The notes beneath the pieces are model-generated. The model worked only from the letters and a program-made list of their open reading frames with translations, had not been told where the DNA came from and did not search any database. This document shows positions 1 through 10,752 of a stretch of DNA of 64,000 nt, in pieces (the first letter of the stretch is position 1; each line of letters opens with the position of its first letter). The position numbers and the translations under genes are program-made. The stretch is from Saxidomus purpurata. Taxonomy: Eukaryota; Mollusca; Bivalvia; Venerida; Veneridae. The stretch spans positions 27,998,003 to 28,062,002 of the forward strand of contig JAFMSR010000008.1 in the NCBI GenBank assembly GCA_022818135.1, given 5' to 3'.

Positions 1-533
1 CTAACGAATTGCCATGCATACAGTAAGGAAAACGGAAAATTCTACAGACGATGAACGATTGAGTATCAGTTTTCGTTTGGACCGTGAATGAAAAACAGAA
101 AGACGTATTTCTATGCTAGAAGTAGAGGAACAAATGCTTGCAAATTATGGAAAATGTGTCATTTTTGAACTCGTGTCAAAGAGATGTTTACATTTGCAAC
201 CATGAATGCATTCAATAACTTTTTCATCTTGTTGTATTTCGTGCTTTAAGTTGATTACTCATAAGCAGAAATAACGTCTCCACCAACTGCACAAGATGAT
301 TAAAACATGCAGTGGGAAAAAATAAGAAAAAATATAAAAAAACAATCTTTCGGTTTGCTCAAATCCTTCCATTTTAGTCCATCAAACTTTTAGACCTGAC
401 TTAAACATTTATCGAACCGGTACACGTTCGATCCATTGACTTGTACACATTTTATCGAGTGCAAATACAGTCTTGAAGAGAACAACAATATAAAATTAAA
501 AATGATACACACGTTCTTTGTCTATGACTATTA
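1..533. other. non-coding, no feature recognised
   Basis: AT-rich sequence upstream of the first MITE. I see no exon-like island, RNA gene or repeat structure here. Confidence 0.5.
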
Positions 534-679
534 GGATCTTACATGGTCTGCTGTGGGGGACTGGTTTTTTCCGACCAGAGGGAAAGCGGGGGGACAGGAG
601 GAACCAAGCGAAGCGACTTCCCCCTACTTTCCCGAGGGACGGGAAAGCCCAGTCCTCCACAGTAGGCCATGCAAGATCC
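534..679. mobile_element. hairpin MITE with about 31-bp terminal inverted repeats
   Basis: The left end (GGATCTTACATGGTCTGCTG and onward to GGGGACTGG) is matched by the reverse complement of the right end (CCAGTCCTCCACAGTAGGCC followed by ATGCAAGATCC), with a few mismatches. The middle is GC-rich and partly self-complementary (around 600-650, CTTTCCCGAGGGACGGGAAAG). No coding capacity. The 68-aa open frame crossing it is a by-product of this base composition. The family and target site duplication cannot be fixed from one copy. Confidence 0.65.
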
Positions 680-985
680 TTTTTCTTGCATACTTAATTT
701 GTTTTCATCGCAGTTTCTACGAGAAAACTCTTAATAGGCCCTATTATGTTGAGCGGTAAATCAAAACTTCATGTTGATTAAATATAATTCCCCGCATGGA
801 ACCCCTTTGCGTAGGAAATTTGGTAGGTTCACACGTGAATTAACCACTGTTTATGTATCTAGCGCTAAAAACATATAATAGTGCTTGATCGCATCTAAAA
901 CTGTACTTTATTTACGTTGCGAAACAAAAAAAAATTAATTAAATCCTAAACAGAAATTCTCCTGACGCACGTCCAGTTTACTTGA

Positions 986-1567
986 TTAAGGTGGAATGCG
1001 CCTCAAACTTATTTCTCGAATTTCCTCATGAAATTTACACTGTGCATAATTCAGGATATTTCTGATTGAACCCCGCTTCCATTTGTTAGATAACTCTTAT
1101 GGTTTCTATGCTATTATGCTTCAAACATGGCCACTGACGTCACTTTTTGCACAGCACGCTATTTCATGTCATTTCTATGTTTTTCCTTCATCGCGCTTTA
1201 GATTTAAAATGAAATAACAATATGAAATAATATGATCATTGCATTTAAAACGTCCTACACAATGGTGTAAAATTCAATGGAAACGTTTTGACGCTTTCGA
1301 CGTTAGTCGCATTTTTGTGACGTCAGAACGGGAAAATTCTACAAGAGTCTTGCTATAAATTTTGCCTTAAAAGTTTTTTTATTCAAAATCTGCTCGATGA
1401 AAAAACGTATAATTTTGATATGGTATGTAAAAATAATTTTCCGTTTTTTTGAAACAATAAAAAAGATAGGTCACCGACTTCGTTAATTTACGATTTCACC
1501 AAGTTTCACCCCTACCCCAAACATTGTTTGAATGCTGTGATGAATTTGGGAGCTACACGTAACGTTT
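986..1567 (+). repeat. left terminal inverted repeat of element 1
   Basis: Near-perfect inverted match to 7481-8062. It starts with TTAAGGTGGAATGCGCC and ends near AGCTACACGTAACGTTT. It holds a GACGTCA site (about 1320) and, near its inner end at 1470-1480, the motif GTCACCGACTT preceded by an A/T run. The same motif sits in the TIR of the second element at 10613-10623. Confidence 0.9.
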
Positions 1568-2486
1568 CTTTTTATTTTAAGGACAGGATTATTTGCGGAA
1601 AAGTTAATATTTTTCATTAGTAATTAATATATAAAGTTTTGCTTTGATAAAAGCTACACATGTTTTTCTTTCTGAAACAATTGATAGGTAAAAGTAATTT
1701 GCGAGCAGTGTTTTCTACAGCGTTTAAGCGGACTTACACGCTCGTGTCATGTACATAGTTACAGAAGTAATAGGTATACCTTCTCCGAAGAGACTTTGTG
1801 TCTAATTATGTTCGATGTTAAAGATGACAGAAAGTAAGTTTAAAATGTTCTGTATTATTTACATATCTATTACATATGAAAAGCGATACATGAAAATGTA
1901 ATTCTCATATTCTCACAACAAAACATATGGCTCCCGAAAACAGATCACCTGTTAATTGGATAGAAAAGTGTATAACACACATTTGTTCTACGACATCGGT
2001 TCGTCCAAATTTATATTCGTGGACACTATTCGGTTAATTTCATTGTTTCAAAGTAAGTATTAATTGTCTTAATGATGGATTTTTTTTTCGGTTACCCTAG
2101 GTTTAGTATTAATCTTTTCCGCTAACACATACCGTAAACCATTCACACAGTCCCGTGCATACGCTAATTGCAAATGATGGTATGAAAGTCCAGTGTTTGC
2201 TATCTTTCTTGCCAAATATTTTGAAATTACTTTATTTTCAGAACACAGTTTAACTTCTAACTCTCTGCGATTTTGTTGTACGATACCAACATTTCTCAAG
2301 TAGTTCAAAGCAAACTCCAATTTCATCACAGACGATGCAGCATTTTGTTCAAGATTATGGTGATAAAACAAGCGCACGAGCGCACAAGTATCTTCACGTG
2401 AATCATGTGCATAGTATTTGCAGTCGAACTCCCTCTCATATATATTAACAAGAGACACTGACAGACCTTTTTTGGTTATTGACCTT

Positions 2487-3741
2487 TATAATGCCGCAGA
2501 TAAATTTGATAGATTCTGATTGGTCAAGAGCCCCTGTATATGAGACCGTATATACCGTGAGCAATCCCGTATATACCGTCTCCCATTTGGAGCCTCATCG
2601 GTTTTGCCTTTTCTGATTGGCTAGAGAAACTCTGTAAATATTGTTTACATTCAAAACAAAATGGCCGCCGTTCCACCGATTCAATTTTTTCAGCGACGTT
2701 TGTAAGCACTGCACACGTCGTTTGGAAAAATAAATCAAATTCATAAACATTAAAACTTACATTGATGCTATCTTTACCTTCGTTTCTCCCGAGTCAAAAC
2801 GGGTTACGGACATGAAATCTCATTTCAGTCGATCAAGTTCACCGTGAACATGAATCCCAGTGGCAGTGAAATATTGTTTTTTGAAAATGAAAACACTGTC
2901 ATTGACACTAATAAGTACTTTTCGAATTAATGGCATTCCTTTCTGCAACTAACGGCTGCTGACAGGACATTCATGTACACATTCAACCTCTGGAATGACG
3001 AAATAAAATATCGCCAGATCAGAGGAGAATCTGAAAACAAATGTCCTTTTCTATCCTGTCAATGCATCACTACTGTAGTCCTATTTCACTTGTCTTGAAA
3101 TAATGTGAAGTCCTACTCCAATAAAATGCTGTTTATCCTTATTTTGTGGCACATCAATAACATAAAGCCGAAGTAATAAATTAAAAAGAAATCTGTGTTT
3201 ATCCACACGCTACAAAAATGTCTGCCAAAACATTACTGTCTCGGTGACGTAAACTTGAACTGATGACGTAATAGATTCGAAATGGGACCTGTTAAACGGA
3301 AATTAATTATTATGTGACTGCAAATAATACAAAATGCCATGCTATACTTTGCTCTCGGGTCGAAAACACCGTAAGCCATAGGATTATTTTTCTTTCTATT
3401 GAATTACTGAGAAAAAACTAAGATCGGCTGATTACGAGCGCCGTACGGAATCATACGAAGGTAAAGGAATTGGGGGCTCCTATGGGTATCGGCTTTTTGT
3501 CATTTATAAATATAACGGCAATATTTCGACAATTTTGTTGACAATTCAGGTAGTTATCTTGTCTTTCAAACAAATCTGCGGTATTATAAATTCGTTATAC
3601 AGATTCTTGACTGTGTATACGGACTCGTATAGCCTGTTCGTGCCGATATAAACCCTCGCCTAACGGCTCGGGCTAATATCGGCACGAACAGGCTATACGA
3701 GTCCGTATACACCGTCAAGAATCTGTATAACTAATAGTATA
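2487..3741 (+). mobile_element. hairpin-ended 1.25-kb repeat, copy 1, inserted in the exonuclease
   Basis: Same orientation and near-identical to 15887-17124. Each copy is flanked by TATA on both sides, which is either a 4-bp duplication or a TA-type target. The left end TATAATRCCGCAGAT is inverted near the right end (ATCTGCGGTATTATA, about 3577-3589), and a long hairpin follows at 3595-3730. Short tracts such as CCGTATATACCGT recur in the left part. There is no convincing protein, only short frames that also occur in the other copy. It separates exonuclease motifs II and III of the host transposon, so it arrived after that element. Confidence 0.85.
3595..3730. repeat. long hairpin at the 3' end of repeat copy 1
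   Basis: Stem arms of about 55 bp (TTATACAGATTCTTGAC... and its reverse complement ...GTCAAGAATCTGTATAA) surround a loop of about 25 bases containing CCTCGCC and GGCTCGGG, which pair further. Only isolated mismatches (for example CTGTGTATAC against GTATACACCG). In Helitrons and some foldback elements a terminal hairpin is a processing signal; here its role is unknown. Confidence 0.85.
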
Positions 3742-5269
3742 TCGGCAGTGTGTCGACAAATCCGTAGACCTGTTCTGAAAAGTCGTTCAAAATTCCCGTT
3801 TTTATGCAACTGTTAATGAGGATTCTCATATCAAAAATTTTTCCATTGTGTGCGACTAAAATGTTTTTTTCATTATTCAATAACTTAATCCATTCTATGA
3901 AGTCTTTCAAGGCCGTACCAATAGAAATACCAGGAAGCGTTTTTCCATCCTTGCAGATAACTTTCTGGCCGTTCCTGACAGAAAGTGTCAATCCATTCAC
4001 TGCTGAAGCTTGTGTTGTAATACTTCCATCAGGAACTACGAACCGATTGAAGCTCGAACCGTCACTGGAGCAGGCAGAAATTTGCACAATTTCCGCCTCA
4101 TTTCCTAGGGATGTTGTTTCTATATCGTAAAATATGTAATTTCCGCCAACAACATACTCATTTGCTTGACTAAATTCCAATGCATCTGGTATTCGTTCCG
4201 TATTAATGTCTTCATTTTAAGTAAACATCCTGACTCATATGTGATGCCTTCTTTTATTTCACTTGATGTATTTACAAATAGTCTTTTCCTCTTTAATTCA
4301 AACCGCCTTCGCTTTACATGTCGTTCTCTCTTGTAACATTTCTGATAATTCCTTTGTTTGTCCTTTGAACATGTATATTTACTAGTCATTTTCTGAGGAG
4401 ATAGATAATTGTTTTCTATGACTGTATTTACATATGAAATTCCATCATTAAACTGCGTAACTCCAGCAGAACAGCGAATATCAAAGCTTTCACTCGCATT
4501 ATAATTTCTAATTTTTGGAGCTTTGCTCCAGGCAACACTGTTTAATGACTCGTTTGTTTGTGTTGAACCTGTTGTCATCAATTTGCCAGAGTTTGAAATG
4601 AATGGTGTTAATAAATTTTCAAGGTCTAGCCTAAGTCCCTGGTCAGTAAGATCTTTTTCTTTTGCCAGATTTGCATGTTTCTCAGTTGTAGAAGTGCTAC
4701 CCATATGTAAACACCACTTACCGCACGTGAGGTGATTCCCATACATATGTGGTATAATTGCTGATAAAGACTTTTTCATTTCCTCTTCAGTCGCACTTCT
4801 GTTTTGTTTTACTGCGTATGAGAAGTTTTTCAAGAAACTGTCCGTAGTTTTGGATGTTAGACTTTTATGTTGTTTCTGTAGTTTCTCTAATTTTTGTCGT
4901 AAAGTTCTTTTCAAATGTCCAAAATCGGAATATTTAGTTATTTCTGAGTTCACTTTCTCACGTATATGCTTAATTGATGACGAATCTTCATCTCCTATTA
5001 CACCGACAAATTTCAGCCCAGATTCTTTTGCTTTATAGTGTAGATCCGTAGCGATATCCGGTTCCATACTCTTAGCGCTTCCAGACCAGTTTTTACGGCA
5101 GTCATGGGGCTGAACATTTTTCCCCGTTCTCGAGTAATAATTGCACTTAAGCACAATTCTTTACTCGGGTGGAATAGTCCAAACATTTCTTTGTTTTGAC
5201 TCCAATAACATGTCCCCAACCTGTTTGGAAGAATAAATGCACTATATGTAATATGATATCAAAACTTTT

Positions 5270-5350
5270 AAAACACAAACACGCGCACACACACACCCAC
5301 CAGCACGCGCATTGAAAACCAAGCATCTTATAATATATAGAGAGAGCGAG
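5270..5350. repeat. CA-rich and GA-rich simple sequence
   Basis: Imperfect CA/CGCA tract followed by a short AGAGAGAGCGAG run, immediately left of the pogo-like MITE in a transposase intron. Confidence 0.6.
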
Positions 5351-5574
5351 TACAGTAGACTCCCGAAATCCCGGACCCTAAAAATCTATGTTTTAAAGAC
5401 GATCATGTTTGCAAAGGAACCACAGTGATTCATATAAATGTATATCCCGTATATAGGAAATATACTAGAGTAATGAAATTTACAAAGTCTGGTCCCCCAA
5501 TAATCCGGTCACATCAAATATCCGGTCGATTTTCTCCCGCCGAAGGCCGACCAGAATTTCGAGGCTTTACTGTA
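5351..5574. mobile_element. pogo/Tigger-like MITE with TA target duplication
   Basis: The left end TA-CAGTAGACTCCCGAAAT and the right end ATTTCGAGGCTTTACTG-TA form imperfect terminal inverted repeats flanked by TA. CAGT...ACTG ends with CCGGA-rich subterminal sequence (TAATCCGG, ATATCCGG) are characteristic of pogo-type miniature elements. About 220 bp, no coding capacity. It lies between transposase exon blocks 3 and 4 of element 1, so it is a nested insertion in an intron. Confidence 0.75.
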
Positions 5575-6251
5575 TATAAAACTGAGCTGCTTCTGGTAAA
5601 TTCGATGACTTTCAATTGTACTGAGAGATCTTAATTCGTGATGAGAGTTGAATATTGTCTTTACGATTTACGTAAAGTATATAAAACACATTAGTACTGG
5701 AGCACTCGAGTGCAGTAAAAGTATTATAATTTTCGTTTATTCTTACCCGATAGACTATTCATTCCACGTCCACGCTTTGTCCATGCCGCGTCTTGACTAA
5801 CGATAATTTCTACATCTGAAACATAAATTTAACAAGCTTATTACACTTGCAATTAAATATATAACATGTACTAGTATGTGATTAAGCATATTAGTTTTAT
5901 ATGCAAATACCGTGTTGTGACTTACAACTGTATTCTAGTTATCAGCAGACAAGCAGATTACGTCTGTTTTCTAGGAGTGACCAGTACAAAGTACATATCA
6001 TCCGTTAGAAACTTTCAACTTCCTAAAATTAATATACATCAATGGAATCTGGGATCGAACATACGACTCCTAACCACTTGGCTTGGCCACGAAGAAGTGC
6101 CCATAGTATAACAGTTTAGTACCCGATTCTAATTCCGGTTAACACGTGAGCTACAATATGGATATATTTTGAGTCTAAGGAAAAGATTCAAAGATCGGCT
6201 ATAATCGGATGGTGGACCTAATAAGCACAATTACAAACTTAGGAAGTTTCA

Positions 6252-6360
6252 ATGCACGATGTGGAGCCATCGTAGTGTAGTTGTAGCGCGTTTGCCAAGA
6301 ACAATTGAAGGGTCAAGGGCTGGATCCCCAACAGTGCCATAGCGACAGCGCCTGTAGGAA
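6252..6360 (+). mobile_element. possible tRNA-derived SINE fragment
   Basis: GTAGTGTAGTTGTAGCGCG resembles a pol III A box, and GGGCTGGATCCCCAACA about 45 bases later resembles a B box. The sequence does not fold as an intact tRNA. It sits in a transposase intron and abuts the CT microsatellite, as SINE tails often do. Weak call. Confidence 0.4.
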
Positions 6361-6382
6361 AGACGTGGTAATACATACAATA

Positions 6383-6392
6383 CCCCCCCCCC

Positions 6393-6432
<40 letters not shown>
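6383..6432. repeat. C-run and (CT)n microsatellite
   Basis: A run of C followed by about 18-20 CT dinucleotides. The open frame crossing it on the minus strand (repeating RERERE) is a microsatellite by-product. Confidence 0.95.
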
Positions 6433-6435
<3 letters not shown>

Positions 6436-7480
6436 ATTATTTTAAATTGATATTGCATATCATTTAATACCTTTTGGCAAAGTTTCCATTTCCATCATAT
6501 TTTCTCCTGATTCTTTCGTCAGTGAACTGGTGAATTCTTCAACCGGCTCGAAATCATCCAACGGAAACATAGTTTGGGTCTCATTTGATGTGCTTTCGGA
6601 AACATTTACTGAAATTAAAATTCTACATTTCACAGCACATTGATTTGACTAAATATTCGGGCAAGTATATAGATGACAATAATTTCACGAAACTAAAGAA
6701 TGATGTACTGCAGTCATGTACTAAATTTTACCGCCGACATAAATAAAACAGTGTTGAAAACTGTACATATTATTATTATCTAATATCAGAGATTGTAATA
6801 CAAGAGAAATTCAATTTATAATAAATAGAAATTGGAATATGATTCCATACCATAGTCTTCTAATAAGTCCATTGCCTCGTCAAAATTTATTTGATCGCTG
6901 TCATGATTTGCATCGGTTTCGATCACTATATTTGAATTTTGTAAATTTATGTCGTCTGCTGAATGCATTGCCGAAAAATCATTATCTCGTGCAGCGTTTG
7001 GAGCAAACGAGAACTTGTCAGTTGTTGTAGTGTGACCATCTCCACATTCTGTGACAGTTGTCGGTGTTATACAGGCTATTGTTGCGCTCTTTTCTTCTTG
7101 ACATGCACGGGCACAAGAAACACGTGCGCTGCTCTCTATCACTTTCCCAACTTTCCTCTCCATTTTTTTCAATGTTTTATGGTGTATGGGCGGCATTCCT
7201 AAGGTCCCAAGAAAACCATTGACATGTGTTTCCCCTATACCAGCATGGATCATTCCTTGTAAATATATCAAACATGTACAAATAAATAAAAAAAATAAAA
7301 TGATAGCTGAAAGCGAATTCATTTCTACGCTAAAGTCAGGTGTAACTATCAGAGGTATTATAGTGTCCTCTATACAATGTATTTGCATTGATCGTTTTTG
7401 GGTTGAACGATAAGAACTTAGCGATTGAAAAAGAAAAGAAACACAAAACAGTGTGAAAAATCATTTGTATATTACACTTT

Positions 7481-8062
7481 AAACGTTACGTATAGCTCCC
7501 AAATTCATCACAGCATTCAAACAATGTTTGGGGTAGGGGTGAAACTTGGTGAAATCGTAAATTAACGAAGTCGGTGACCTATCGTTTTTATTGTTTCAAA
7601 AAAACGGAAAATTATTTTTACATACCATATCAAAATTATACGTTTTTTCATCGAGCAGATTTTGAATTAAAAAACTTTTAAGGCAAAATTTATAGCAAGA
7701 CTCTTGTAGAATTTTCCCGTTCTGACGTCACAAAAATGCGACTAACGTCGAAAGCGTCAAAACGTTTCCATTGAATTTTACACCATTGTGTAGGACGTTT
7801 TAAATGCAATGATCATATTATTTCATATTGTTATTTCATTTTAAATCTAAAGCGCGATGAAGGAAAAACATAGAAATGACATGAAATAGCGTGCTGTGCA
7901 AAAAGTGACGTCAGTGGCCATGTTTGAAGCATAATAGCATAGAAACAATAAGAGCTATCAAACAAATGGAAGCGGGGTTCGATCAGAAATATCCTGAATT
8001 ATGCACAGTGTAAATTTCATGAGGAAATTCGAGAAATAAGTTTGAGGCGCATTCCACCTTAA
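7481..8062 (-). repeat. right terminal inverted repeat of element 1
   Basis: Reverse complement of 986-1567 with only scattered mismatches (for example AGCTATACG here against AGCTACACG on the left). The outer end is ...GGCGCATTCCACCTTAA. A transposase gene reading leftwards starts just inside it, so the promoter may lie within or beside this repeat. Confidence 0.9.
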
Positions 8063-9076
8063 TGCGACTATACCACCGACATAGACTTAATTAACTGGTT
8101 TTGTTTACACAGTGACGTCATTTATCAAGAGAAACTGTGACGTCATTTACCGCCATTATTTGTTTTGAAAAACGTATGAATGCAGGTATGTTCTTTGAAA
8201 TGTGAATAGATTCTGTTGCTACACATTTCTAAAATTTGATGCTCTTGCTTGTGACACCATAAAAAGCACCATTTCTTTTCGCAATCAACTCTCGCTTTAA
8301 AACTACATGAATATTCGTTACCAAAAATTTTCGTAATTTGAACCGTTACTGCGTACCCTGAAAATTTGAACCATTCCTAAAAATGAAATTCCTGTTACAT
8401 TTACTGGAAAAATATTAAAGTGTGTGCTTTCTTATGAGACCTTAGTTTACGTGTACGAAAAACGTTACTGTCTTTCACATATAAACCGCCCTGAAACGTA
8501 TCTCGGAAATAAAGTGTTCCAGGTACGAGTTGAATACACGAAAGTAGTTCGGATGCTGTCAAGTAAGCCCGAGATGTACTTTCCCTAGGGAAAGTATAGG
8601 CTGATCTCTTCCCTCCGCGTGCTAGGATCCGCCAGTACTTTCCCCGGGGGTATGCAAGAAAGTTCATTGTATAACGTCAATAGCAACATCGGCTTTATAA
8701 TATCAGGTATCTAAAATTGAAGATATTAAAGAAGACATGATATATGTAAAATACACTTTTATTACTATTACTAGCTTTTTGTAGAAGCGTGTAGTCTCCT
8801 TGAGAACAACTAAATCAATAAAGTTTGAAAACTTTAATAAACGCTCATAAATGATAGACAATAAGATAGAAAATTGTCTGCTTTTTCTTCTCTAGGGCAA
8901 ACAAACATCGTAACCAATCAAAAACGACGTTACATCGGCACTGCGTTAAAATATAGTGTTTACTGCTTCTGTAGATTTGAATGTGCAATACTGACTGTAT
9001 TATGGAAATTGTATGAGAGTATCCTTCATCATTAGATGATTTCAAAATGTTTAAATGAGAAACAGAGGTAAAACTG

Positions 9077-9506
9077 TTAAAAGCTGCTCGCTCACATTTT
9101 AAGGTGAAAAAAATGGCTACTCTAAACATGGAATTTCAAAAGGATTTGTAACGCTTTATTATTTGAAAGCGTATCAATACAAATAAACAGGTATTCAACA
9201 ACAACAACAACAAATTTTATTCAGCATATGAAGCATTACAATGTGTGAAGAAGCTTTTCAAAAAATAAAAAGGATATAACTATTTATAATCATGACTAAA
9301 GTCCTACATTTTGTAAAGGAGTCTAATTATATATAGAAAGTTAAGTTTTAGAAATACACGCAAAAACTGTCTAAATGCATACGTTAAGATGTTATTTAGG
9401 GTAATATATATGAACAGAAAAACTGTTTACTCGACACGATTTTATACTGAAACTTTTTTTATTTTCAGATACCTTGTTCACATAAATCTGAGAGCAAGCA
9501 GCTTAA
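9077..9506. mobile_element. TTAA MITE family A, copy 1
   Basis: Ends read TTAAAAGCTGCTCGCTC and GAGAGCAAGCAGCTTAA, an inverted pair of about 16 bp with TTAA outermost. Other copies are at 15137-15414 and 55450-55816. AT-rich and non-coding. A CAA microsatellite (about 9196-9211) lies inside. TTAA targeting is known for piggyBac and Kolobok elements; which autonomous element mobilised this family is unknown. Confidence 0.75.
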
Positions 9507-9889
9507 AAATGACCTTCGAATCCAGTATACAATAAAAAAAATACATACGTAAAGTCATAGTTACGGTTTGTTCTGCTGACCCTTTTTAGTTCACCTGAGC
9601 ACTTTGTGCTCAAAATGAGCATTCGTGATCACGTGTTGTCAATCATCGTCTGTCTTCTTCTTCTCCAAAACTACTGGCCCAGCGCTTTACTATCGGGTGT
9701 ACATCATCATGTAGTAGACCTCTACCAAGTTCGTTCAAATCATGCCCTTTTGGTCATGACTGACACCGGGCGGTCACTTGTTTAAGAGTTATGTAGAGAA
9801 ATCTTAAAACATCTTGTCTGTAACCGCAAGTCACAAGCTTAGATAGCTGGTGTATGACATTGTTTAGTAATCTTCTATCACGTGTGATA

Positions 9890-10129
9890 AAACCATTTCA
9901 CCGGGTGCCAAACTGACCTGGTTGGCGCTCACTATTTAACACGGGTTTTGATTAAATCGTGTCCTTCAGGTCAAAACGACAAACCTTCCTTAGATTGCCA
10001 TTGTTTTATGTCCAACTTCTCTACAGGAACATACCGGATAAAGGAATAAGTAAACGGATGTCTTGTACATTGACATTGTATTGTGACAAGTGTAACGTCC
10101 TTGGTATGTGTACATTGCACACGTTATTC
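9890..10129. repeat. diverged interspersed repeat interrupted by element 2
   Basis: GTTGGCGCTCACTATT near 9922 resembles part of the SINE at 46803. The stretch 10010-10100 (CTACAGGAACATACCGGAT, GATGTCTTGTACATTGACAT) is similar to 39170-39250. Element 2 begins immediately after. Boundaries are uncertain. Confidence 0.4.
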
Positions 10130-10752
10130 TTAAGGTAAGTCGCGGGGTTCCCTCTGAAAAATGGTCGTTTTTTTAAATCTCGACGCAAAGTTTAGAAATC
10201 GTGCATGCCTGTGGTATGAGGTACTGGCTTTCCCGGAAAAGATGTTTTGAAATTATCTGTAAACGATAAGCACGGAAAAAGCGCCACCTAGCGGAGGGTG
10301 TATTTTTGAAAGATTTTCGTCATTTCACGGACATAAGTCCGTCAATAATATTTTTACAGCTATGGTTTTTCCACCAAATCAAAGCCGAATCAATCTGAGT
10401 TCCATGCATACAAAATTATTTAAAGATATCCACATTGAATACCTAAAATAACGTAATGATCCGCGAATGGGAGGCAATTTTCAAAGCGAAAATGACCCCA
10501 AAGCGGACGCATTTAGGGCAAATTGCGAGAAATCGGCTCGAGAGAATTTTTTTTTAAACCGTAACGGATCCTTTAAATAAATATAAACATGTTTTTGAAA
10601 TAAAAAAGGGGTGTCACCGACTTTGTTTTTAGGCCATCTAAACTTTTCTGAAGCACGACGGGTGTGCGTTAATGACGGTTTTTTATGCGGCGTCACGGTG
10701 TATTACTGACGTCGGTCTCTTGAAGTGAAACGTTTTCGTTTAGATGCGCAAC
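10130..10752 (+). repeat. left terminal inverted repeat of element 2
   Basis: Matches the reverse complement of 13676-14298 almost base for base from TTAAGGTAAGTCGCG to CGTTTAGATGCGCAAC. It contains GTCACCGACTTTG at 10613. The open frame at 10481-10696 is a TIR by-product; its mirror image occurs at 13731-13916. Confidence 0.9.

Larger units (their letters stand above)
2069..4190 (-). pseudogene. DEDDh exonuclease domain plus helical tail, split by a nested insertion
   Basis: The first part (about 4190-3742) begins near IPDALEFSQANEY and has exonuclease motif I (YIFYDIETTSLG, Asp and Glu near 4120) and motif II (VAHNGKIFDMRIL, near 3835). The frame then runs into a 1.25-kb repeat and stops there after DTLPI. 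The second part resumes at about 2486-2069 with VSLVNIYEREFD and motif III, YYAHDSREDTCAL (His to Asp spacing of the DEDDh class, near 2391-2416). It ends in a helical tail (SKYLARKIANTGLSYHHLQL) and a basic end. DEDDh enzymes remove nucleotides 3'-5' using two metals. The tail resembles the SAM-like module seen with Exuperantia/PML-type exonuclease domains; that comparison is from memory. All acidic ligands are present, so decay came from insertion and frameshift, not active-site loss. Confidence 0.82.
4200..7388 (-). pseudogene. Mutator-like transposase, spliced and frameshifted (N-terminal part of fusion gene)
   Basis: Four exon blocks read on the minus strand. Block 1 runs from about 7388 or 7257 to 6851, with acceptor TTACAAG before 7257 and donor GTATGG at 6850; it encodes GETHVNGFLGTLGMPPIHH, typical of the N-terminal half of the animal Mutator-like transposase domain. 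Block 2 is 6608-6471, an acidic linker. Block 3 is 5815-5747 and contains SQDAAWTKRGRGMNSLSG, with the probable first catalytic Asp at 5790-5792. Block 4 starts at 5220 with GWGHVIGVKTKKCLDYSTR and continues to DCRKNWSGSAKSMEPD and GDEDSSSI (second acidic cluster near 4990). All the joins I could test agree in phase. A one-base shift near 5143-5146 breaks the frame before KCNYYSRTG, and a second near 4205-4235 separates this part from the exonuclease. Where block 1 begins is unresolved. The role, DNA cleavage and strand transfer at the TIRs, comes from family knowledge. Confidence 0.8.
986..8062 (-). mobile_element. long-TIR DNA transposon with TTAA ends carrying a Mutator-like transposase-exonuclease gene
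   Basis: The element is bounded by inverted copies of about 580 bp (986-1567 and 7481-8062). Both outer ends read TTAAGGTGGAATGCGCC going inwards, so TTAA could be the target duplication or the end of the TIR. The interior carries one spliced minus-strand gene: Mutator-like transposase exons, then a DEDDh exonuclease with a helical tail. Younger insertions lie inside it: a hairpin-ended repeat at 2487-3741, a pogo-like MITE at 5351-5574, a possible SINE near 6252-6360 and a CT microsatellite. Two frameshifts and the nested insertion make this copy non-autonomous. Typical Mutator elements make 9-11-bp duplications; I saw none in the flanks, so the superfamily label rests on the protein only. 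Confidence 0.85.

Noticed and set aside
2524..2709. 61-aa minus-strand frame, similar to frames at 15886-16151
   Set aside because: Lies in the hairpin-ended repeat; the frame differs between the two copies and has no motif.
5013..5219. 68-aa minus-strand frame overlapping the transposase
   Set aside because: Shadow frame. The correct frame from the acceptor at 5221 reads GWGHVIGVKTKKCL.
6249..6458. 69-aa minus-strand frame with repeated Arg-Glu
   Set aside because: Translation of a CT microsatellite.
7260..7388. Signal peptide or membrane segment (LSAIILFFLFICTCLIYL) on the transposase
   Set aside because: The hydrophobic stretch is a short T/A-rich intron read through in frame; conserved transposase sequence resumes right after an AG acceptor at about 7258.
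10481..10696. 71-aa frame mirrored at 13731-13916
   Set aside because: Both are within the two inverted repeats of element 2; the duplication is of the TIR, not of a gene.
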